Assembly: GCA_002711555.1 (NCBI GenBank)
Contig: PARQ01000007.1
Span: 126,826-132,668 of the forward strand
Direction: 5' to 3'
Source: Rhodospirillaceae bacterium
GTDB lineage: Bacteria; Pseudomonadota; Alphaproteobacteria; UBA8366
Length of the DNA: 5,843 bases
The notes below the pieces were generated by a model. The model had not been told where the DNA came from. It did no database searches and saw only the letters and a program-made list of their open reading frames with translations. The position numbers and the translations under genes are program-made. This document shows, in pieces, positions 1 to 4,425 of this stretch (the first letter of the stretch is position 1; every line of letters starts with the position of its first letter).

Positions 1-1
1 A

Positions 2-169
2 CCAAACACACTGTCTGATCTGCACGCAAATAAAAATATTAGTTTGATAACACCTTGCGACAAAGTGCCCTGGTCACTTTTTGGGTTAAGCTTGGCATTT
101 TATAATTTGGTAGGTTCTATCGTAATTGGTGTTTCTGTACTGATAGTAGGGATGAGGAAGTTAAATTGA
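2..169 (+). CDS. dsbB: DsbB-family disulfide bond formation protein, C-terminal part (5' end outside window)
   Basis: This is the 3' end of a gene cut by the left window edge; 55 codons and a TGA stop are visible. The reading contains TPCDKVPWSLFGLSLAFYN, which matches the end of the DsbB family. The cysteine (codon at 56-58) corresponds to the second cysteine of the second periplasmic loop, and the stretch from about residue 24 to 50 is the last membrane helix, ending in a basic MRKLN tail expected in the cytoplasm. DsbB is an inner-membrane protein that re-oxidises periplasmic DsbA and passes the electrons to ubiquinone. The CxxC redox pair lies upstream of the window and cannot be checked. 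The TGA overlaps the TTG start of coq7, so the two genes are almost certainly co-transcribed. The assignment rests on the cysteine-plus-helix signature; the length is partial. Confidence 0.82.
   Translation, partial: PNTLSDLHANKNISLITPCDKVPWSLFGLSLAFYNLVGSIVIGVSVLIVGMRKLN
154..158 (+). promoter_or_regulatory. Shine-Dalgarno GAGGA deciding the TTG start of coq7
   Basis: GAGGA lies inside the last codons of dsbB, 7 bases before TTG at 166. No in-frame ATG or GTG is near the family's usual N-terminus: the next methionine is codon 28, directly before the first iron-ligand motif. Spacing and context favour the TTG. Confidence 0.7.
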
Positions 170-735
170 CGCGTAAAAATAGTCACTCGACCAATCAGCC
201 TTTTTATCTTCCCGGCGACCCGGAACCTGCATCGGATCTTGCACGCATGATTAGGGTTGATCATGCTGGTGAGTATGGCGCGGTACGCATCTATGCGGGA
301 CAATTGGCTGTTCTCAAAAAAAGCCCTAAAGCGGATATCATTCGTCACATGGGGGATCAAGAAGTTCGTCATCGAGAACGCTTTGAAGAGATACTCCCAA
401 ATCGCCAAGTCAGGCCCTCAATTCTTATACCGTTTTGGCATGTGGCAGGTTATCTTTTAGGGTATTGCAGTGCAATATTTGGCGAAAGAGCAGCCATGGC
501 ATGTACCGTTGGAGTAGAGGAGGTAATTGATGAACATTACGCTGACCAAGCAAAACGATTAGGCCCGGAAGATTCTGATCTTATAGATACCATCGAAGAA
601 TTTCGTCTTGAAGAGCTTGAACATCGTGATACAGCACTCGAGCATGATGCGGAAGGGGCTCCCGCCTATCCATTTCTAACTAATTCAGCTAGATCCGCTT
701 CTCGACTGGCAATTTGGCTTTCCGAAAGGTTCTAA
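166..735 (+). CDS. coq7: Demethoxyubiquinone hydroxylase (Coq7 family)
   Basis: The 189-residue product is a complete short-form Coq7, a membrane-associated diiron monooxygenase that hydroxylates demethoxyubiquinone late in ubiquinone synthesis. The family hallmarks are present in order: RVDHAGEYGA (about residues 30-39, ligand Glu36), DQEVRH (Glu66 and His69), CTVGVEEVIDEHY (Glu118) and EELEHRD (Glu150 and His153). All six expected iron ligands are therefore in place; their positions were matched from memory of human COQ7. The segment around 84-105 is the hydrophobic membrane-binding region, and the C-terminus LAIWLSERF is typical. The start is TTG, supported by a GAGGA site 7 bases upstream and by overlap with the dsbB stop (TTGA). 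It sits in a likely operon with dsbB, a ubiquinone-dependent enzyme. It converges on the HNH gene with 10 bases between stops. Confidence 0.95.
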   Translation: MTRKNSHSTNQPFYLPGDPEPASDLARMIRVDHAGEYGAVRIYAGQLAVLKKSPKADIIRHMGDQEVRHRERFEEILPNRQVRPSILIPFWHVAGYLLGYCSAIFGERAAMACTVGVEEVIDEHYADQAKRLGPEDSDLIDTIEEFRLEELEHRDTALEHDAEGAPAYPFLTNSARSASRLAIWLSERF

Positions 736-754
736 ACTTCACGATCTAAACTTC
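731..754. repeat. Perfect 10-base direct repeat across the convergent stops of coq7 and the HNH gene
   Basis: TCTAAACTTC occurs at 731-740 and again at 745-754, separated by ACGA (period 14). The first copy carries the coq7 TAA (733-735) and the second carries the complement of the HNH TAG (746-748). It looks like a small local duplication; no function is evident. Confidence 0.8.
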
Positions 755-1309
755 TTCCAGCTCACTGTCCCAGTAAAGAAAGTCACCCCAACTATCGTGT
801 AAAAAATTTGGCGGGAAAGCCCGCCCGTTCTCTTGTAATTGCCACATATTGGGTTCACACGGTTTGCGGTATGGACGCATAGTGGATTCCTGCGCTGTCC
901 TTCCTCCCTTACGAAGATTGCAAGGACTACAAGCAGCTACAATATTTTCCCACTTTGACTTTCCACCCCGCGATTTTGGAATTACGTGGTCAAAAGTTAA
1001 TTCCTGAGCGGAAAACTCTTCTTCACAATATTGACAGGTAAAGCGATCACGCAAAAAGACATTAAACCGTGTAAAGGCTACCTTGCGCATTTGTGGCACG
1101 TACTCTTTTAGGGAGATAACACTCGGCAAGCATATCTTAAATGATGGAGAACATACGGTCGTTTCATATTCAGAAACTACGTTTACTCGATCTGTAACCA
1201 CCGCCTTAACCGATTCTTGCCATGACCACAAAGATAAAGGAAAGTAACTCAGCGGACGATAATCTGCATTTAAGACAAGCGCTGGACAGGACTGAGGTAA
1301 CGCCGGCAT
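746..1309 (-). CDS. HNH endonuclease-domain protein
   Basis: The 187-residue product has an N-terminal region (about 9-30, CPALVLNADYRPLSYFPLSL) typical of a conserved alphaproteobacterial HNH family. A zinc-stabilised HNH core follows: CQYC (92-95), FDHVIPKSRGG (106-116, with the DH metal/catalytic pair at 107-108), ENIVAACSPCNLRKGG (121-136, zinc pair Cys127/Cys130). The C-terminus ends in WDSELEEV. HNH folds are metal-dependent nucleases, but no substrate is known for this subfamily, and nothing nearby (methylase, phage or toxin genes) points to restriction or defence. The ATG at 1309 is preceded by AGGGG about 9 bases upstream on the minus strand. The gene has its own 139-base upstream gap. 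A terminator-like hairpin lies inside its 3' coding part. The domain call is firm; the cellular role is unknown. Confidence 0.9.
   Translation of the reverse strand: MPALPQSCPALVLNADYRPLSYFPLSLWSWQESVKAVVTDRVNVVSEYETTVCSPSFKICLPSVISLKEYVPQMRKVAFTRFNVFLRDRFTCQYCEEEFSAQELTFDHVIPKSRGGKSKWENIVAACSPCNLRKGGRTAQESTMRPYRKPCEPNMWQLQENGRAFPPNFLHDSWGDFLYWDSELEEV
801..825 (-). terminator. Terminator-like hairpin inside the 3' end of the HNH coding region
   Basis: On the minus strand GGCGGG-CTTT-CCCGCC forms a perfect 6-bp GC stem with a 4-base loop (825 to 810), followed by AAA and then six T (806-801). It lies about 55 bases before the HNH stop and encodes part of the family-conserved GRAFPPN segment. 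The three A before the T run weaken it as an intrinsic terminator, and the stem may be a by-product of the protein sequence. Confidence 0.3.
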
Positions 1310-1390
1310 CTCTGCTTTCCCCTGGTAACCATTTTCACCAAATGCCTCAACTAATTACCAATTACAATAAACTAGATTTATCTACAAGGA

Positions 1391-1439
1391 CACACGAGTG
1401 CAGATAGTCTAGAATTCGCATGCGTGTGACATGCAGACT
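1391..1439. repeat. Nested inverted repeats in the gap between the hydrolase 3' end and the HNH 5' end
   Basis: AGTCT (1406-1410) and GCATG (1418-1422) pair with CATGC (1430-1434) and AGACT (1435-1439), giving a 10-bp stem with a 7-base one-sided bulge. A competing pair is CACACG (1391-1396) with CGTGTG (1423-1428). TGCAGA is also directly repeated (1399-1404 and 1432-1437). No T run follows on either strand. The 139-base gap 1310-1448 otherwise holds no gene or convincing promoter that I can see. Confidence 0.5.
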
Positions 1440-1448
1440 GAAGTCCAA

Positions 1449-2117
1449 TTAAGAATCAAAGCAACTGGTTAAAAAAGTGACTGCATTGTTGATACCCTCT
1501 GAGTCGATCCCATGCCCTAAACCCGGCCGAGATAGGGCCGTAGCATCAATGCCAGAACTTAAGAATCCTTCTTTGGCATGAAACATCGACTCCACTGGAA
1601 CCACTTCATCAGCGTCACCATGTACCAAAAAGATGGGTGGACGAGACTTGATCTCCTTTTTCAATAAATCTGGGGCAATAAGTCGCCCGGAAAAACCAAC
1701 TATACCTGCCAATGCTTGTTCTCTGCGAGGACCCACATAAAGGCTCATCATAGTGCCCTGGCTAAATCCCAGAAGCGCGGTTTGTTTAGCAGTCACTCCA
1801 CACCTCACCATTTCCTCGTCTATAAAAGCATTTAAAATAGGAGCAGTTACCTTCACTTCTGATAAAATAGCCTCAGGTGATCGGTCTTGAAGGCTAAACC
1901 ATTGATATCCGTTTGTTGACATATCGCAGTCGTAGGGGGCATTTGGTGAAACAAAAGAAGCATCCGGAAAAGCTTGCGAAAGCGGAGGAGCTAACCCTAT
2001 AAGGTCTTGACCGTCAGCGCCAACACCATGGAGTAAAATAATCAACTGCCGTGCTTTTTTGCCTGACAAAGGACTAACCCGTGGCCCATCCATTTTTACG
2101 GTTTCACTCAATTCCAT
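1449..2117 (-). CDS. Alpha/beta hydrolase, carboxylesterase/phospholipase family (Abhydrolase_2 type)
   Basis: The 222-residue product is a small serine hydrolase of the phospholipase/carboxylesterase (acyl-protein-thioesterase-like) family. Visible marks are the oxyanion-hole strand LIILLHGVGADGQDL (25-39), the family segment VSPNAPY (56-62), the nucleophile elbow GFSQG (117-121, Ser119), the acid strand LVHGDADEVVP (164-174, Asp170) and GLGHGID (199-205, His202). The Ser-Asp-His triad is complete and the length is normal. There is no signal peptide, so it should be cytosolic, acting on ester or thioester bonds of an unidentified substrate. The ATG at 2117 follows a perfect AAGGAG site 5 bases upstream. 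It is the second gene of a minus-strand pair, starting 9 bases after the AlkA-like gene ends; the pairing need not mean a shared pathway. Confidence 0.92.
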   Translation of the reverse strand: MELSETVKMDGPRVSPLSGKKARQLIILLHGVGADGQDLIGLAPPLSQAFPDASFVSPNAPYDCDMSTNGYQWFSLQDRSPEAILSEVKVTAPILNAFIDEEMVRCGVTAKQTALLGFSQGTMMSLYVGPRREQALAGIVGFSGRLIAPDLLKKEIKSRPPIFLVHGDADEVVPVESMFHAKEGFLSSGIDATALSRPGLGHGIDSEGINNAVTFLTSCFDS

Positions 2118-2122
2118 ATGAA

Positions 2123-2128
2123 CTCCTT
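2123..2128 (-). promoter_or_regulatory. Strong Shine-Dalgarno AAGGAG of the alpha/beta hydrolase, overlapping the upstream stop
   Basis: AAGGAG on the minus strand is 5 bases before ATG at 2117 and shares two bases with the TAA (2129-2127) of the glycosylase gene. A ribosome finishing the first gene would sit over the site of the second, favouring coupled translation. Confidence 0.8.
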
Positions 2129-2735
2129 AATCTTTCTGGCTATAATAGTACCAAAGTAATAAGGCCGCGACACCCCGCCAAGGCCTCCAATGTTCAACAA
2201 GAGACTCAGACTGTTCCCTATTCGGACGTAAATTGAGGGACTTCAACTCACGAAGTGCCTCAGAGATAGCGAGGTCTTCGGCTGGCCAAACGTCTGTCCT
2301 TTTGAGTGAAAATAACAAATAAATTTCTGCACTCCAGCGACCAAGCCCTCGTACAGAAGTTAAAATCTTCACCACATCCGCATCACTTTTTTCAGCCAAA
2401 CAATCTAAGTCGAGTTGTCCGTTGCAAATTTGCTCTGCGAGACCTTTGGCATACTCAATCTTGCGACCGCTCAGGCCAGTAGCACGCAAGACTTCGTTAT
2501 CTGCAGCAAGAAGCTTATCCGGCACCAACGGGTTGACAACAGAATATAAACGATCTCGTATGGCGGTGGCTGCTGCACTTGAGACTTGTTGGCCAGCAAT
2601 GATGTTTACAAGCGTGGCAAACCCGGGTGGCCTCTCTCGGGGAGGTGGATAACCAATCTGTCTGATAATATTATCCACATCAGGATCTCGTGCAGCAAGC
2701 TCGTCCAAACCATGTTTGATTAGTTGAGGGGTCAT
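2127..2735 (-). CDS. alkA: AlkA-like DNA-3-methyladenine glycosylase II
   Basis: The product (202 residues from the chosen ATG) is a base-excision-repair glycosylase of the helix-hairpin-helix superfamily, removing alkylated bases such as 3-methyladenine. Seen in order: FATLVNIIAGQQVSSAAA (39-56), the characteristic opening of the AlkA catalytic domain; the hairpin LTSVRGLGRWSAEIYLLF (125-142); and WPAEDLAISEAL (150-161), with Asp154 at the position of the catalytic aspartate. The N-terminal domain of E. coli AlkA is absent, as in many short homologues. The frame stays open upstream to 2861, but that extension would overlap gluQ by 85 bases and has no domain match, so ATG at 2735 is preferred. 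Neither start has a clear Shine-Dalgarno. It is divergent from gluQ and leads the pair with the hydrolase. Confidence 0.9.
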   Translation of the reverse strand: MTPQLIKHGLDELAARDPDVDNIIRQIGYPPPRERPPGFATLVNIIAGQQVSSAAATAIRDRLYSVVNPLVPDKLLAADNEVLRATGLSGRKIEYAKGLAEQICNGQLDLDCLAEKSDADVVKILTSVRGLGRWSAEIYLLFSLKRTDVWPAEDLAISEALRELKSLNLRPNREQSESLVEHWRPWRGVAALLLWYYYSQKD

Positions 2736-2755
2736 GGTTAGTGATGTAACTAATC
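2718..2755. repeat. 8-base perfect inverted repeat bracketing the AlkA-like start codon
   Basis: GATTAGTT (2718-2725) and AACTAATC (2748-2755) are exact reverse complements separated by 22 bases that include the start codon at 2733-2735. A third half-site, TTAGT (2738-2742), forms a tighter dyad with ACTAA (2749-2753). As DNA this could be an operator in the divergent 41-base gap; as RNA it could hold the start codon in a loop. Both roles are inference. Confidence 0.5.
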
Positions 2756-2776
2756 GAGAGGAATAGCGCCAGGCCC

Positions 2777-3646
2777 ATGAATAAAAAAATTGACTCTTCA
2801 TCACCCGCCACAACACGCTTTGCTCCGAGTCCAACTGGTTTCCTGCACCTTGGCCATGCATACAGCGCTATGTTTGCAGAAAATATTGCGCGAAAAACGA
2901 AAGGAAATTTTCTGTTACGGATTGAAGATATTGACGAGAGTCGATGCAAACCCGAATTTATAGGTGCAATATGTGAAGACCTCGAATGGCTCGGACTTTC
3001 ATGGAACGGTCCCCTTTTCAAACAATCGGAAAGGTTCAAGATTTATCAGGAAATTTTAGAAGAACTCATAGAAACGGACTTAGTATACCCGTGTTTCTGT
3101 TCGCGACGTGAAATACAAATCGAATTAGAGCGTGCTGTAAATGCTCCCCATGGGCCTGACGGGCCCCATTATCCGGGCACTTGTCGAAACCTTGATAGGA
3201 TCCAACGCGAAATAAATATTTCGGCGGGAAGACCATATTCGCTGCGTCTGAACGCTCAGCTGGCAGGGTCAAGGACCGGCCCGTTAAAAATTTTTGATCT
3301 CGCTCGAGGGATAATACCCGTTAACCCCAATATCAGTGGGGATGTTATTCTTGGCCGTAAAGAAGTTCCTACGAGCTACCATCTAGCTGTAACTGTCGAT
3401 GATGCCGAGCAGGGAGTTACAATAGTTACACGCGGCGAAGATCTTTTGCCTGCGTCCCATATCCAACGCCTTCTCCAGGAGCTAATAGGTCTGCCCGAAA
3501 CAATCTATGAACATCACCAAATTATCAGAGGGGAAGACGGAAAGAGGCTTGCAAAGCGTAACAGGAGTCAAACTTTAAGGTCCCTACGAGATCAAGGAAT
3601 TACTCCAGAAGGTATAAGACAGAAAATTGGTTTCATATCACCTTAA
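2777..3646 (+). CDS. gluQ: Glutamyl-queuosine tRNA(Asp) synthetase (GluQRS)
   Basis: The 289-residue product is a GluRS paralogue lacking the anticodon-binding domain. It attaches glutamate to the queuosine at position 34 of tRNA(Asp) in the cytosol. Visible marks are RFAPSPTGFLHLGHA (14-28) with the class I HxGH-type motif at 24-27; the active-site segment LLRIEDIDESR (46-56); the zinc site CFC (Cys106, Cys108) with Tyr132 and Cys136 in HYPGTCR; and KRLAKRN (256-262) in place of KMSKS. The segment RKEVPTSYHLAVTVDD (194-209) is characteristic. Length is normal and there is no C-terminal anticodon domain, which separates it from true GluRS. ATG at 2777 is the only start between the upstream in-frame stop and the motif region; its Shine-Dalgarno is weak. 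It is divergent from the AlkA-like gene and overlaps the small membrane protein gene tail to tail by 9 bases. Confidence 0.96.
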   Translation: MNKKIDSSSPATTRFAPSPTGFLHLGHAYSAMFAENIARKTKGNFLLRIEDIDESRCKPEFIGAICEDLEWLGLSWNGPLFKQSERFKIYQEILEELIETDLVYPCFCSRREIQIELERAVNAPHGPDGPHYPGTCRNLDRIQREINISAGRPYSLRLNAQLAGSRTGPLKIFDLARGIIPVNPNISGDVILGRKEVPTSYHLAVTVDDAEQGVTIVTRGEDLLPASHIQRLLQELIGLPETIYEHHQIIRGEDGKRLAKRNRSQTLRSLRDQGITPEGIRQKIGFISP

Positions 3647-3967
3647 GGTAGACCGTCTCCGACGGCCTAAAGAAACAAGACCACCACCCAATAATGCCAA
3701 AAATACGACAATTATAGAGATGGCCTCCCACACCGGTCGCAATAACAGAGGAACCACCAAAACATCCCAAGGCTGCGGGTGAATGTATCGTTGAACAAAG
3801 GACTGAAATATCGAGAGCGAAGAACCATCAATTTTGAACCACATCTCTCCTGCGGGTAACGTTATATCCGCACCAACTCCCCATAAACCTATACCTAGAG
3901 CTGCAAAAAGTAGGCCGACAAGAATACAAAACTGTCCTATTAATCTGACCAAAAGACCGCCAACCAT
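3638..3967 (-). CDS. Small two-helix inner-membrane protein of unknown function
   Basis: From the ATG at 3967 this is 109 residues. It has a hydrophobic helix (about 9-31), an external segment (about 34-70) containing EMWFKID and SFVQRYIHPQPWD, a second helix (about 79-101) and a basic RRRR tail, implying both termini face the cytoplasm. I recall similar small proteins in Alphaproteobacteria sharing the pattern LWF-x-L/I-D-x-x-SL and VQRY-x-x-P-x-x-WD, but know no function. The frame stays open to a GTG at 4006, which would add 13 residues; that GTG sits in a perfect inverted repeat and neither start has a clear Shine-Dalgarno, so ATG is preferred. Its end overlaps gluQ by 9 bases in the opposite direction. 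The ordered hydrophobic pattern and positive-inside tail support a real gene. Confidence 0.7.
   Translation of the reverse strand: MVGGLLVRLIGQFCILVGLLFAALGIGLWGVGADITLPAGEMWFKIDGSSLSIFQSFVQRYIHPQPWDVLVVPLLLRPVWEAISIIVVFLALLGGGLVSLGRRRRSTLR
3642..3672. other. Stem-loop at the overlapping 3' ends of gluQ and the small membrane protein gene
   Basis: CCGTC-TCC-GACGG (3653-3665) is a perfect 5-bp hairpin. It is extended outward by CTTAAGG (3642-3648) against CCTAAAG (3666-3672) with one A-A mismatch and a 4-base bulge. The left arm lies in the 10-base palindrome ACCTTAAGGT (3640-3649) that contains the gluQ stop. No T run follows on either strand, so a simple intrinsic terminator is not supported. 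Confidence 0.4.
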
Positions 3968-3985
3968 AGCCCAATTAAAAATACG

Positions 3986-4031
3986 TTTGTGATTTTTGCA
4001 TATCACAAATCACTATATTCTGCGAGTGATT
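3986..4031. promoter_or_regulatory. Two adjoining inverted repeats upstream of the small membrane protein gene (possible operator cluster)
   Basis: TTTGTGAT (3986-3993) pairs with ATCACAAA (4002-4009) across 8 bases. AATCACT (4008-4014) pairs with AGTGATT (4025-4031) across 10 bases. The two dyads share 4008-4009, and GTGATTT (3989-3995) could instead pair with AAATCAC (4007-4013). In all there are four GTGAT/ATCAC half-sites in 42 bases. The half-sites resemble CRP/FNR-type elements, but the 10-base gap between TGTGA and TCACA is wider than the 6 of a CRP site. A regulator cannot be named. Confidence 0.45.
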
Positions 4032-4036
4032 AGACA

Positions 4037-4070
4037 CCTAAGCTTGCCTGAAATGAAAGGCTCGTTTAGG
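4037..4070. repeat. Imperfect 13-position dyad just upstream of tRNA-Ser
   Basis: CCTAAGC and GCCT on the left pair with AGGC and GTTTAGG on the right around one centre, with two mismatched positions, one G-T pair and an 8-base loop (4050-4057). It is not followed by a T run. It overlaps the only promoter-like hexamers I see for the tRNA, so it could be an operator or merely a leader stem. Confidence 0.45.
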
Positions 4071-4072
4071 TT
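4044..4072 (+). promoter_or_regulatory. Weak candidate sigma-70-type promoter for tRNA-Ser
   Basis: TTGCCT (4044-4049) and TAGGTT (4067-4072) are 17 bases apart, which would start transcription about 8 bases before the mature tRNA end. Both boxes match the consensus poorly; position is the main argument. Confidence 0.25.
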
Positions 4073-4087
4073 TTCGTAACCTTTAAT

Positions 4088-4175
4088 GGAGGGATGGCCG
4101 AGTGGCTTAAGGCGCACGACTGGAAATCGTGTTCACGGAAACGTGTCGGGGGTTCGAATCCCCCTCCCTCCGCCA
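4088..4175 (+). tRNA. tRNA-Ser (anticodon GGA), CCA encoded
   Basis: A complete class II tRNA can be folded by eye. The acceptor stem GGAGGGA (4088-4094) pairs perfectly with TCCCTCC (4165-4171), followed by discriminator G and an encoded CCA (4173-4175). The anticodon stem CACGA/TCGTG (4115-4119 and 4127-4131) encloses the loop CTGGAAA, giving anticodon GGA at 4122-4124, which reads UCC and UCU serine codons. The long variable arm contains CACG/CGTG (from 4132), diagnostic of serine-type class II tRNAs. The T arm is GGGGG-TTCGAAT-CCCCC (4148-4164). No intron or mismatch is visible. It is flanked by a small membrane protein gene on the other strand and a terminator hairpin, so it is probably a single-gene unit. 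Confidence 0.98.
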
Positions 4176-4180
4176 GCACC

Positions 4181-4200
4181 TCTGGCCATCGCCAGGTTTT
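4181..4200 (+). terminator. Probable intrinsic terminator after tRNA-Ser
   Basis: CTGGC (4182-4186) and GCCAG (4191-4195) form a 5-bp stem with a CATC loop, extendable by one T-G pair, followed directly by TTTT (4197-4200). It lies 6 bases after the tRNA CCA end. The stem is short, so it is a modest terminator. Confidence 0.55.
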
Positions 4201-4240
4201 GTAAAGTATACAAAGGAACTCTTTATCCTTTATCCCCATC

Positions 4241-4262
4241 GGAAAAAATTTCCAAATTGGAA
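4241..4262. repeat. Two overlapping palindromes upstream of the YeiH-family gene
   Basis: GGAAA-AAA-TTTCC (4241-4253) and TTCCAA-A-TTGGAA (4250-4262) are both perfect dyads sharing TTCC, so the block reads GGAA, TTCC, GGAA at regular spacing. It is about 165 bases before the YeiH-family start. It could be an operator for either neighbour; no regulator is implied. Confidence 0.4.
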
Positions 4263-4334
4263 TAGCAGGCGGAATTAATGCAAATAAGTCGCGCCTAATG
4301 CCTCAGGATTCTGTGCTATGTTTTCAAAATGGTT

Positions 4335-4356
4335 AAAAGCAACTCGGTATGCTTTT
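4335..4356. repeat. AAAAGC-N10-GCTTTT inverted repeat upstream of the YeiH-family gene
   Basis: AAAAGC (4335-4340) and GCTTTT (4351-4356) are exact reverse complements across 10 bases, about 70 bases before the start codon at 4426, where an activator or repressor site could sit. The rest of the 4201-4425 gap holds only AT-rich sequence and a few very short possible leader peptides; no convincing promoter boxes were found. Confidence 0.3.
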
Positions 4357-4425
4357 GTTTACTAATTGTCAGGATTGATAAAAAGGGAACTCGCAACGCA
4401 ATGTTTTTCAAAATAACAAAGATGT

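Noticed and set aside
746..1309. HNH protein as part of a restriction or defence system
   Set aside because: No methylase, helicase, toxin, integrase or phage gene is nearby, and the neighbours are housekeeping genes.
1359..1387. TTGTAG and TAATTG on the minus strand as the HNH promoter
   Set aside because: The 17-base spacing is right, but the boxes match the consensus in only three and two positions.
1222..1407. Plus-strand 61-codon frame over the HNH 5' end and its upstream gap
   Set aside because: Most of it is antisense to the conserved HNH N-terminus and the product has no recognisable feature.
2736..2861. N-terminal extension of the AlkA-like protein to 2861 or 2801
   Set aside because: It would overlap the divergent gluQ start by up to 85 bases, has no domain match, and the family domain begins after the ATG at 2735.
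2680..3039. Minus-strand 119-codon open frame across the gluQ/AlkA-like junction
   Set aside because: It overlaps the conserved catalytic start of gluQ and part of the AlkA-like gene; its product resembles no family I know.
3066..3272. Minus-strand 68-codon frame inside gluQ
   Set aside because: It is antisense to the zinc-binding region of a well-supported gene.
4088..4175. tRNA-Ser as an integration site for a mobile element
   Set aside because: No integrase gene and no repeated copy of the tRNA 3' end are visible in the window.
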